Positions 1 through 6,161 of a stretch of 11,148 nucleotides of DNA are shown piece by piece. The DNA comes from Nitriliruptoraceae bacterium. GTDB taxonomy: Bacteria > Actinomycetota > Nitriliruptoria > Nitriliruptorales > Nitriliruptoraceae. Every line of letters begins with the position of its first letter. The first letter of the stretch is position 1. A model generated the notes under the pieces. The model was given only the letters and a program-made list of their open reading frames with translations. It searched no databases and was not told the origin of the DNA. The DNA lies in contig SLLJ01000414.1 of the NCBI GenBank assembly GCA_007134165.1, positions 1 through 11,148 on the forward strand, in the 5' to 3' direction. The translations under genes and the position numbers were made by a program.

Positions 1-497
1 AACCAGCGGCCACCCGAACGTCGGTAGCCGGCAGTCCTGCCAAGCAGTTCGAACCCCCCAGCGATGTAGCAGGTGCCACGGTGAGTCGCCGGGTCAACAA
101 ACGTCTCCACCGCGACGACCGGCTGGCCCCACGCCACCCGGTAGTCCTCAGACAGCCGCCGCAGCGCACGGGTCAACACGAACGACGCGAGGTTGGGATG
201 GCGTCCTTCGGGCAGGACACAGAACCGCTGGTTGTTCGCGATGTGGGGCAGACGGCGGTACTGCTGCTCACGTGACCAGCCGATGTACTCATCGCGTGGT
301 CTGCACGACAGTGCAGCACCTCCGAAACCGAGCAGTGCGAGCCACCGGCCGTCTTCGTCGGTAGCGACATACCGCATCGTGCGGCCAGCAAGACGGTAGC
401 CGAGCCAATGATGCTCATCGAGGGATGCGTCGAACAGGTCACGCTCGTCAGCAACGATCGGGCGGACCTCAACACCACGCAGCAGCTCATCAGGCAT
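1..497 (-). CDS. DruA/DUF4338-family protein, 3' end outside window
   Basis: Reading minus from the ATG at 495-497, the frame stays open to base 1 (about 165 codons), so the C-terminus lies outside the window. Hallmarks of the DUF4338 (DruA) family are visible: HHWLGY near residue 32, NNQRFCVLP followed by PNLASFVL around residues 99-115, and VAVETFVDP then GTCYIAGGFELLGRTAGY around residues 133-160. An in-frame TAG lies four codons upstream (507-509), so the start is firm, although the Shine-Dalgarno is weak. Known of the family: DruA is a component of the Druantia anti-phage system, and related domains also occur in transposase-like proteins. Which applies here cannot be decided without the missing C-terminus. 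The neighbouring AlbA_2 pseudogene breaks off about 90 bases upstream, which fits insertion of a mobile gene but does not prove it. Confidence 0.8.
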   Translation of the reverse strand, partial: MPDELLRGVEVRPIVADERDLFDASLDEHHWLGYRLAGRTMRYVATDEDGRWLALLGFGGAALSCRPRDEYIGWSREQQYRRLPHIANNQRFCVLPEGRHPNLASFVLTRALRRLSEDYRVAWGQPVVAVETFVDPATHRGTCYIAGGFELLGRTAGYRRSGGRW

Positions 498-506
498 ACG
501 ACAGGT

Positions 507-1268
507 CTACCAGCCCTGCTGCCGAAAAGCCAGTCGGCCGGCATCAGCCCAGCTCACAGACCCCCACAACCGACTTTGCGGAGGCCCTGGGTAGCGACCT
601 AGGGCGAGCAGCCCAGCGACCGTGGGGCACGGCCGTTGCTGGTCGGTAGTCCCTCCTGAACCGAGGACGCCGACCATCCGGAGTATCTGGGTGTCGGTTC
701 GGTCGACGAAGGCGGGACCACGGGTGCGCCGCAGCCGGTCGATGAGCGCCGCAACCAGGCTCGCGTCCAGATCCTCTGGCGTCGCACCGGCGACGACGAA
801 CTCATCCTCGGTCGGCCGACCGCGACTCGCGAGCAGAACCTGGACCTCGTAGGTCGTGAGGCGACGGTCCCCGTCGTGCGTCCGGATGAAGCTGCCAGCA
901 CCCATACCGCGGGCCTCGATGAACGCTGGCTTTCATGTGCGAGGTAGTTCTTCCACCGCGGCTGCGACGATGCTGCGTCCCCCGAACTGAACGATCTCCA
1001 TAGTCGGACGGATCGGCGGCTGGATGCGTTGGGGGGCCTGGCTTGCGAGGTCCGAAGCGAGTGCGGCTGCGTCGACCTCGACGGGACCGAAGCCGGTGGT
1101 CTCGTCTATGCCGAGCAGAAGAAGACCCCCAGCGGTGTTGGCGAACGCGCAAACGGACTCGATCTTGTTGGAGGGGAAGCCACCTTCCGCTCGTTTCGCC
1201 TCGACGTCTGCGAGATCGGTGCCGGCCTCCCTCATCCGGCCGACGGCATCGCTGACCACCTCCAGCAT
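507..1268 (-). pseudogene. Schlafen AlbA_2-type ATP-binding regulator, nonsense-interrupted and truncated
   Basis: Two stretches in the same minus frame form one AlbA_2 protein. The first (from ATG 1266-1268, with an AGGGG Shine-Dalgarno about 6 bases upstream; a GTG at 1284-1286 is the alternative) carries the VEAK motif at residues 22-25 and then AFANTAGGLLLLGIDE. It ends ELPRT at an in-frame TGA (933-935). The frame resumes at once with KPAFIEARG, GSFIRT, DRRLTTYE and then PTVAGLLALGRYP, exactly the order expected in this family. After ALGRYP (about base 588) similarity stops, and the frame ends at TAG 507-509. The downstream GHKL ATPase and winged-helix parts are absent. The family acts as nucleic-acid-binding or ATPase regulators, and Schlafen AlbA folds can be nucleases. 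The copy is almost certainly inactive. The intact relative at 3249 shows what has been lost. Confidence 0.8.
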
Positions 1269-1294
1269 GGAAACCCCTGCAGTCACTAGGAAGG

Positions 1295-1346
1295 GACTTC
1301 GAAGGCTACTCGGAAGGGGAACTTCGAGGTTCCAAGTCGACTTCGG
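1295..1346 (-). repeat. three CGAAGT-type boxes upstream of the AlbA_2 pseudogene
   Basis: Plus-strand acttcga/acttcgg units occur at about 1296-1302, 1321-1327 and 1340-1346. The first two sit in a longer imperfect repeat (ggaaggga-cttcgaagg, then ggaaggggaacttcgagg). They lie just upstream of the AlbA_2 start, where an operator would be expected. Short units in high-GC DNA can arise by chance, so this is a weak call. Confidence 0.25.
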
Positions 1347-1406
1347 AGCCGTTAGCTACAGCACGGTCGAAGGGTTCAGGTCCTTGTCTCCGTGATGACA
1401 GGGGGT

Positions 1407-1893
1407 TCACGTGGCGCTTCGGACGTGATCGGGGTCGGGGCCGATCGTCACGCCGATGGGCTCATCGTCGTTCGTACTGCAATGAGCGCAGACCGTGTAG
1501 AGACAGCTGAGCGGCACGAGGATCTGGCCGTGTCCCGGCTGACGTTGCCGCCACAGGGGGAAGCCGTCAGGTAGGAACTGGTAGCCGCGGCAGGCGATCC
1601 CCACTGACCGCGCAAGGCCAAAGAAGTTGGTGGAGTAGCTGCGCCCCAACTCCGTGCCGATGTCTTGACGGTCCTCGAGCGGTGATGTCCACCGTTCGAG
1701 ATGCTCCGGCGTGGCGAACAGATCGTTCTTCGATCGATTGCAGGACTCGTGGGCTACGACCAGGTTCTCGACGGCGTTGTTTGGGTGGCGGATGCAGGGG
1801 ATCACGCGGTCGACGTCGAGTTCGTTCCTGTGGAGGGCTGGGCTGTCGGGTTCATGGAAGCAGCGTTCGCCCGGCAGGTGTAGGGCGCCACGG
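1407..1893 (-). pseudogene. HNH endonuclease, 5'-truncated and degenerate
   Basis: The minus frame reads RGALHLPGERCF, then LDVDRVIPCIRHPNNAVENL, then VVAHESCNRSKNDL and PEHLERW, ending in a YQFLPDGFPLW block near the C-terminus. This is the pattern of an actinobacterial HNH family whose intact form has VDHxxPW, an NLVxAH block, and CNxxKS. Here the first catalytic His is Arg (CGC, 1806-1808), the usual Trp after Pro is Cys, and the usual second Cys of the zinc ribbon is missing. Upstream of RGALHL (about 1893) homology ends. The DNA there codes for an unrelated HipA-like protein on the other strand, and an in-frame stop follows near 1950. The gene has therefore lost its N-terminus and its key residue. 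The last ~35 codons (LVPLSCLY onward) match nothing I recognise and may be read-through sequence. Confidence 0.7.
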
Positions 1894-2260
1894 ACGCTCC
1901 CACCTCTCGCCCTGCTACGACCTCGGGACCTGTCTCGGGTTCCAGCTCACCGACCCGCAGCGACGGGACCGCCTCGAGACCAAGGACCGCAACCGCACGG
2001 TGCGTGCCTGGTGCCTGGTTGGTCGTAGTCGAACGTTCGAGGGCCGGCCGGGTCTCGTGGACGTCGCACTGCAGGCCCTCGAGAGCGCGTCCGCACCTGC
2101 CCGTTCATTCCTCGTCGGGCGGCTCGGGCAGCTGGAGGATGACGACCTCCACGACATCGTTGAGGTCGTGCCTGAAGACCGGATGTCACGGTGGGCAGGT
2201 ACGTTCGCTGTCGAGGCGGTCCGGATCAACCGGGACCGCCTTCTGGAGCGGCTCACGTGA
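1890..2260 (+). pseudogene. HipA-like kinase, C-terminal remnant
   Basis: The recognisable region begins at LSPCYDLGTCLGFQLTD (about 1907) and runs through DRNRTVRAWC, GRSRTFEGRP and a helical tail ending at TGA 2258-2260. This matches the C-terminal lobe of small HipA-type Ser/Thr kinases just after the catalytic DRxxxN region. The nucleotide-binding and catalytic parts (about 190 residues in intact proteins) are missing. The frame stays open upstream to 1682, but that part is antisense to the HNH remnant and looks non-coding. In HipA toxin-antitoxin modules the kinase phosphorylates a cellular target such as a tRNA synthetase. This fragment cannot. Its stop overlaps the start of the HIRAN gene by four bases (GTGA), so the two were translationally coupled. 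The family call is from motif memory. Confidence 0.65.
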
Positions 2261-2985
2261 CCGCCTTGCAGATCACCGCGACGCGAGGGTCGGGACCACC
2301 GGCGACCGCGGGGCGTGAGCGTGCCTTCGCGGTTGTCTGGCAGCATCCGACCACTCGCATCTTCGCGCGGGTGGGACGTCTGGTGGTGCGGGACGGCACC
2401 TACGAGTTCCGCTACGACGATCGTGGGGCTGACGTCGAGGGCTTCGAGGCCTTCCTGGCCTTCCCGGACCTCCGGCGCACCTATCGCTCCGAGGAACTGT
2501 TCCCCTTCTTCCGCAACCGTGTCCTCTCGGCGCGCCGGCCGGACTACCCGGTCTACCTGGAGCGGCTTGGCCTGCAGGCGAGCGACCCGGTCGAGATCCT
2601 CGCGCGCAGCGGTGGCGGTCGAGCCACCGACACGGTCCATCTCGCGCCCGAGCCGGTCCTGACGCCTGACGGGTTCGTCGAGCTTCGGTTCCTCGCCTCC
2701 GGCGTCCGACACCTCGACCCCGACGGCACGCATCTGCGGGCGATCTCCGAGGGTGACGTGCTCGCGGTGCGTGACCGCGAAGACAACGAGGTCAACCCGT
2801 TGGCGTTGGTCCTCGACAGCGCTTCTGGAGCTCCCGTCGGCTGGGTTCCTGACTACCTGCTGGACACCGTCCGCGGGCTGCGGGAGTCCTACCGGATCGA
2901 GGTCGTTGCCGAGGTCGTCAACCCGCCCGATACCCCGGCGCACCTGCGGTTGCTCTGCCAGTTGCGCGCGTACCCGCGCCCGTAG
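2257..2985 (+). CDS. HIRAN domain protein, partner of a HipA-like kinase
   Basis: This is an apparently intact 242-aa protein starting at GTG 2257-2259, which overlaps the preceding stop (GTGA). A longer frame from 2191 is open, but the overlap start is more natural. The N-terminal ~140 residues include FAVVWQHPTTRIFARVGRL (residues 24-42), FLAFPDLRRTYRSEELFPFF (66-85), RPDYPVYL and ILARSGGGRATDTV (114-127), resembling the HipA N-terminal subdomain. Residues ~143-240 form the HIRAN domain: LRFLASGVRHL, EGDVLAVRDREDNEVNP and GAPVGWVPDYL. HIRAN domains bind DNA 3' ends or damaged and stalled DNA in eukaryotic HLTF; the bacterial stand-alone role is not established. Because the coupled kinase gene is decapitated, the HIRAN gene may be an orphan. 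It would need a promoter of its own or read-through. Confidence 0.8.
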   Translation: MTALQITATRGSGPPATAGRERAFAVVWQHPTTRIFARVGRLVVRDGTYEFRYDDRGADVEGFEAFLAFPDLRRTYRSEELFPFFRNRVLSARRPDYPVYLERLGLQASDPVEILARSGGGRATDTVHLAPEPVLTPDGFVELRFLASGVRHLDPDGTHLRAISEGDVLAVRDREDNEVNPLALVLDSASGAPVGWVPDYLLDTVRGLRESYRIEVVAEVVNPPDTPAHLRLLCQLRAYPRP

Positions 2986-3044
2986 GCGGACGGGCGGCAC
3001 CGTCCTGTTGCTGCGTCGCAGCTCGGCGGTGTCGTCAGGTCGCG

Positions 3045-3122
3045 AGCACGGTTCGATGACGAACCGTCGCGACGGAGAAGCAGCTCATGACGTGCCAGGA
3101 TGGCCGTTGTGACGGGACCGAC
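3045..3122 (+). repeat. 78-bp imperfect direct repeat, left copy
   Basis: This copy aligns without gaps to 4896-4973 (61 of 78 identical; 36 of 40 in the right part beginning gctcatgacgtgcca). On the minus strand both copies read VTTA[I/V]LARHE in the same frame, with some differences at third codon positions, as if both descend from a coding or mobile-element end. It lies between the HIRAN gene and the intact AlbA_2 gene. Confidence 0.75.
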
Positions 3123-3248
3123 TGGTGACCGGAACCGGAACATGGGCGCGATCGGTGGGGGTGTGGCATCAAGGGCTGAGACGTCGAGGGCTTCTCTCAG
3201 GGTCGCTGTCAGGCATACTTCTACTGCAAAGCGAATTGAGGTGGAAGT

Positions 3249-4850
3249 ATGGGGACCGAACCCTTCTTGCTCTCGCTTGATGACTTCATCCGTCGGTATC
3301 CGGGTGAGTCTCAGACCGTCGAGTTCAAGCGGGGCCTGAGCCGGAACAAGGTGCAAGAGGCGGTGGTTGCGTTCTCGAACAGTCAAGGTGGCGTCGTCCT
3401 CATCGGTGTCGGCGACGACGGTGAGATCATTGGGCACACGCTCACGGAGTCCGCGATCCAAGACATCCACAAGCTGTGCGGGGCCGCGTACAGCGTTGGC
3501 CGCTACGACACGTCCTCAGTTCTCGTAGACGACATCCCTGTGACGGTGCTTCGCGTGGAATCGGGCCAGGGCGAGTTGTCTCAGACCTCCGATGGTCGGC
3601 CGCTCGTGCGGCGGGGCAAGATGAATGTTGCGCTCACCGGATCGGAGCTTGCTGCGCTCGCCGCGGAGAGATCCCGAACCAGATATGAGGACGGAGCAAC
3701 CGAAGCAGCTACTGATCTCGCGGACGAGCACCTGGTAGAGATCGTCTCTCGCGAGCTGGGGTGGAGCGATAGGGAACGGGATCTGGGGGAGTCCTGGTTC
3801 GCCGATCGAGGCGTCCTCACCGTGCTTGGCTGCCTCGTGCTGTCCGTCGAACCTCACACGTGGCTCGGTAAGGCCTACGTCGAGGTGTTTCGCTACCCCG
3901 ACGAGTCGACGGAGTACGACCGTCGAGAGCGTTTCGATGGCCCCGTTGCAGGTCAGATCGAGCAGGCCACCGAGTTCATCAACGATGAGCTCGGGTTCGC
4001 GATGGCGTTCGTCGGCGTCCGCCGGGTGGAGGTCCCGAAGCTGCCTCCGAAGGTGCTTCGCGAGGCGATCACCAACGCAGTTGGGCATCGCGACTATCAG
4101 CGCAACGGCACCGCTGTCGTCGTCGAGCTCAGACCGGATCGGGTGGTCGTCCGGTCTCCCGGGAGTCTCGTCTCTCCGGTCACGGTAGAGAACATCCGAG
4201 AACAACAGGCTTCGCGTAATCCGCGGCTCATGAGGGTCCTAAGGGCGCTTCGGATCGCTGACGACGCGGGCCGGGGGGTCGACACGATGATCGATGAGAT
4301 GCGCGCTGCCCTTCTTGACCCGCCGACTTTCGAGGATCTCGGGAACTCCGTCGTCGTGACGCTGCCCCTTGGCGGCACGGTCACGGTCGAGGAACGAGCG
4401 CTCATTCACGAGCTGGAGGGCTCCGGAACGCTGAGAGCTGACGAGCGACGTCTTCTCATCCCGCTGCTTCGAGGTGAAGAGCTGGACAACGCAACCGTGC
4501 GCCGGCTTCTTGGGATCGAGTCGCACCAGGCGACCAGAGCGCTGCAACGACTCGCGGAGTCCGGCCTGGTATCCAAGGCTGGACGAACCAGTGCCGCCAC
4601 CTACCGTCCGAGTTCGGATCTGCGGGAGCGGCTTCACGGGAACGCTCTTGAGGACCATGAACGGCGAGTACTGCGTCTCGCGCGGGATGCCGGCAGCGAC
4701 GGGATCCGGAATGCTGATGTCCGATCGCTGCTCGGCGTCGAGCGCGAAGCAGCCCGATCGCTTCTGACCGCACTTGTGGACCGAGGGTTGCTGCGCCGCG
4801 AAGGGCAGCGTCGAGCGACGCGCTACTTCCACCGAGCTGAGAAGGCGTAG
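3249..4850 (+). CDS. Schlafen AlbA_2 / GHKL-ATPase / winged-helix protein
   Basis: This 533-aa protein has a clear Shine-Dalgarno (gaggtgg, 3238-3244) before ATG 3249. Domains in order: an AlbA_2 (Schlafen-type) domain at residues ~14-130 with the VEFK motif at 24-27 and AFSNSQGGVVLIGV at 41-54; a linker (~135-260); a HATPase_c_4 domain with the N-box REAITNAVGHRDY (271-283), a DRVVVRSPG strand (297-305) and the G-box DDAGRGVDTM (338-347); and two winged-helix modules at ~395-455 and ~465-530. The architecture and length match the COG2865-type 'RecG-like/transcriptional regulator' family. Some members are linked to defence, others to regulation, and the substrate is unknown. A weak 6-bp hairpin (ctgaga/tctcag, 3176-3200) lies upstream and could be an operator. 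No motif is obviously damaged. The gene is monocistronic and framed by direct repeats, suggesting independent acquisition. Confidence 0.9.
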   Translation: MGTEPFLLSLDDFIRRYPGESQTVEFKRGLSRNKVQEAVVAFSNSQGGVVLIGVGDDGEIIGHTLTESAIQDIHKLCGAAYSVGRYDTSSVLVDDIPVTVLRVESGQGELSQTSDGRPLVRRGKMNVALTGSELAALAAERSRTRYEDGATEAATDLADEHLVEIVSRELGWSDRERDLGESWFADRGVLTVLGCLVLSVEPHTWLGKAYVEVFRYPDESTEYDRRERFDGPVAGQIEQATEFINDELGFAMAFVGVRRVEVPKLPPKVLREAITNAVGHRDYQRNGTAVVVELRPDRVVVRSPGSLVSPVTVENIREQQASRNPRLMRVLRALRIADDAGRGVDTMIDEMRAALLDPPTFEDLGNSVVVTLPLGGTVTVEERALIHELEGSGTLRADERRLLIPLLRGEELDNATVRRLLGIESHQATRALQRLAESGLVSKAGRTSAATYRPSSDLRERLHGNALEDHERRVLRLARDAGSDGIRNADVRSLLGVEREAARSLLTALVDRGLLRREGQRRATRYFHRAEKA

Positions 4851-4877
4851 AGGGGTCAGTGTCGAGCGACGCGCTAC
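4810..4877 (+). repeat. 17-bp direct repeat at the AlbA_2 gene end
   Basis: The unit gtcgagcgacgcgctac occurs exactly at 4810-4826, inside the last codons (QRRATRY), and again at 4861-4877, just past the stop at 4848-4850. The period is 51 bases. The flanking bases are also similar (agcg/agtg before, ttcc/cttc after). It looks like a local duplication or recombination scar at the gene's 3' end, and connects leftward to the right-hand 78-bp repeat. Confidence 0.7.
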
Positions 4878-4895
4878 CTTCGATCGCAGGTTGAC

Positions 4896-4973
4896 AGCAC
4901 GGTCCGACCGCGGACCCTCCAGACCAAGGAACCGCTCATGACGTGCCAGAACAGCCGTTGTGACGGAACCGAC
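4896..4973 (+). repeat. 78-bp imperfect direct repeat, right copy
   Basis: Partner of 3045-3122, same orientation, offset 1851 bases. The two copies bracket the AlbA_2 gene. A weaker caggt match extends about nine bases further left in both. Right of 4973 the similarity stops abruptly. Confidence 0.75.
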
Positions 4974-5056
4974 ACCTACGGGCACCCAAGTCCCCCCTCG
5001 CCCACCACCACATCGCAGCCGGGTCCAGCACCGCACAGAAAGCAGATTCGCCCGAG

Positions 5057-5082
5057 CGCCCCCGCCCACCGCGGGGGCGTTT
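5057..5082. terminator. GC-rich hairpin terminator
   Basis: A perfect 9-bp stem (cgcccccgc / gcgggggcg) with a 5-base loop (ccacc) is followed by ttt on the plus strand. On the minus strand the trailing bases are not T-rich. It most likely terminates plus-strand transcription arriving from the AlbA_2 gene about 200 bases away. The short T run is normal for high-GC actinobacteria. Confidence 0.6.
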
Positions 5083-5091
5083 CGCATGCCC

Positions 5092-5172
5092 GTGACAACG
5101 GATTGACAACATTCGGCTCGCGGGCGTGTTGTCACCCGCCGCTTCGAGCCCTCGTGGCAACGCCGTGACAAC
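5092..5172. repeat. cluster of TGACAAC-type octamers
   Basis: The octamer [g/t]tgacaac occurs at 5092-5099, 5103-5110 and 5165-5172 on plus. It is inverted as gttgtcac at 5128-5135, and appears once with a mismatch (gtggcaac) at 5154-5161. Five units in 81 bases, both orientations, directly after the terminator and with no gene covering them, resemble arm-type integrase sites or an operator array. No integrase gene is visible in the window, so the function is inferred. Confidence 0.5.
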
Positions 5173-5195
5173 ATCGCGGGCCGCTCCTTCCGCGC

Positions 5196-5438
5196 CTATC
5201 CGGCAGAGCGGAAGCGTTCCCAGCGCTGCTCGAGCTCATCCGCGCCCGGCCGGTCGGCGCGGCGGGACGGGATGACCCGCAGCTTCTTGTCGCGGAACCT
5301 CCTGAGCGCCGCCGTCGATCGGCGGTCACAGAAGAAGTCCCCCACGACCGTCGCGATTGTGACAGCGATGCTCCTGGCGCACGCTCGCCTCACGCCAGGT
5401 GCACGCTGGCCGGGTCGTGTCACGAGCCGGCTGATCAT
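5196..5438 (-). CDS. small unrecognised basic protein
   Basis: An open frame of 80 codons runs from ATG 5436-5438 to TAG 5196-5198. The C-terminal ~50 codons look coding: strong C/G third positions and a sensible composition, with TAALRRFRDKKLRVIPSRR and then GADELEQRWERFRSAG. The first ~30 codons overlap the GGTCGTGTC repeats and may be untranslated; a GTG start at VGDFFCDRR would give about 49 residues. I recognise no family. The charged, helical C-terminus could belong to a DNA-binding or antitoxin-like peptide, or be the tail of a lost larger gene. It lies between the octamer cluster and the TlpA pseudogene. Confidence 0.35.
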   Translation of the reverse strand: MISRLVTRPGQRAPGVRRACARSIAVTIATVVGDFFCDRRSTAALRRFRDKKLRVIPSRRADRPGADELEQRWERFRSAG

Positions 5439-5463
5439 GCTGGTCGTGTCAGAGGTCGTGTCG
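5413..5463. repeat. three GGTCGTGTC direct repeats
   Basis: The unit ggtcgtgtc[a/g] occurs at 5413-5422, 5442-5451 and 5454-5463, with spacings of 29 and 12. It sits over the putative start of the small minus-strand ORF, where iterated operator sites would be expected. Chance recurrence in a GC-rich stretch remains possible. Confidence 0.35.
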
Positions 5464-5567
5464 GACCTCGTCTCAGCGGTCGTTCCAGGGCCGGGGAGCG
5501 CACGTTGCGGGGAAACGGGCTCTGCAGGCCGCTCATCGATGCTAGAGATGGGCGGTAGCCCAGCACC

Positions 5568-5987
5568 TCACTCGCTGACGTGTTCGATGGCGGTCAGAAG
5601 CGCGGACTCATCGGTCTGGCCGATGCTCCAGGCTGTGATGCGACCCTCCCGGTCCAGGATGGAGGTCGCGGGGATCGCGCATTGGCTCGTGTCGGACTGC
5701 TCGTTGCTGAGCGTGTCGTTCAGGCTCCGGAGGTGGCGGCCCTCCAGATCGAGGAGGACGGGGTCGTCGATGTTTTACGTCTGCACGTACCGGGCCGCGT
5801 CATCGGTCTGCCTATGGAGCGCGACCGCGACGAACGTGATGTCGGATGCGCCGTCGCTTGCCCGCCCGATGTCTGCCTGTTGCGCTTGGAAGGGACCGCA
5901 CCAGTCCGCCCAGAAGGTCAGCACGGCCACCTCGCCACGGATCGACGCCAGGTCGAAGGAGTCCTGGCCAGCGCTTCCAGATCCGGT
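5568..5987 (-). pseudogene. TlpA-like thioredoxin-fold protein, dead remnant
   Basis: The minus frame reads DSFDLASIRGEVAVLTFWAD, then WCGPFQAQQADI, ITFVAVALHRQTDDAARYVQ, an in-frame TAA (5775-5777), then NIDDPVLLDLEGRHL and IPATSILDREGRITAW, ending at TGA 5568-5570. Order and spacing match extracytoplasmic TlpA/ResA-type disulfide oxidoreductases. Three lesions are visible. The resolving Cys of WCGPC is Phe (TTC, 5889-5891). The TAA splits the domain just after the central helix. The signal peptide is absent, because an in-frame TGA (5988-5990) stands just upstream of the domain. The frame across TAA is unbroken, so the nonsense change is recent relative to full erosion. It lies directly after the anti-sigma stump on the same strand. 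Confidence 0.75.
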
Positions 5988-6014
5988 TCAGGCGCGGCAG
6001 GGCGGGCGTCCGGT

Positions 6015-6161
6015 TCAAGGCAGGTCCACGCCGCGGCGATCAGTTCGCCGCCGTCGTCGCCCGCGCTCCTGTAGCTGTCCATGATCGAGTGGTCGTGGCG
6101 CGGGGCCGGTGAGCTCGTCGAGGAGTTGGGGCAGGGTCGTCTCGTCCAGCCGGTTGGTCAT
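6015..6161 (-). CDS. truncated anti-sigma-type partner of the ECF sigma factor
   Basis: A 48-codon frame whose ATG (6159-6161) overlaps the sigma stop as ATGA, so translation is coupled. The start TNRLDETTLPQLLDELTG and the later GQLQERGRRRRR match the cytoplasmic N-terminus of the membrane proteins encoded after SigE-type ECF sigma genes: a short acidic/helical segment, then an Arg run before the transmembrane helix. Here the frame ends at TGA 6015-6017 right after the Arg run. No transmembrane helix or extracytoplasmic domain follows; instead TlpA-remnant sequence begins about 30 bases on. A deletion or frameshift has removed the sensor part. If expressed, the peptide would be a soluble stump that probably cannot tether the sigma factor to the membrane. 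Confidence 0.6.
   Translation of the reverse strand: MTNRLDETTLPQLLDELTGPAPRPLDHGQLQERGRRRRRTDRRGVDLP

Larger units (their letters stand above)
4851..5195. other. intergenic stretch after the AlbA_2 gene
   Basis: This 345-base span has no convincing gene. It holds the second copy of the 17-bp repeat (4861-4877), the right 78-bp repeat, the hairpin terminator and the TGACAAC octamer cluster. The 83 bases between 4974 and 5056 show nothing I can assign. Confidence 0.6.

Noticed and set aside
1890..2985. functional HipBA toxin-antitoxin module
   Set aside because: The kinase part is missing its catalytic half, and no HipB-like helix-turn-helix gene is present.
1915..3000. 361-codon open frame on minus
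   Set aside because: It lies antisense to the HipA remnant and the intact HIRAN gene, has no family motifs, and is a high-GC shadow.
2889..3470. 193-codon frame on minus, with a repeat-encoded LARHE motif
   Set aside because: It overlaps the ends of the HIRAN and AlbA_2 genes antisense; the only conserved part is the 78-bp repeat.
3045..4973. CRISPR array or tandem iterons
   Set aside because: Only two long copies 1851 bases apart with a gene between; no short regular repeat-spacer pattern occurs anywhere in the window.
1..5000. complete Druantia system
   Set aside because: Only a DruA-family protein is present; no large DruE-type helicase or other Druantia gene is visible.
4239..5174. 311-codon open frame on minus
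   Set aside because: Antisense to the AlbA_2 gene and intergenic repeats. Only the short VTTAVLARHE stretch is of interest, and that is covered by the direct repeat.
5272..6084. 270-codon open frame on plus
   Set aside because: Antisense to the small minus ORF and the TlpA remnant; no recognisable motifs.
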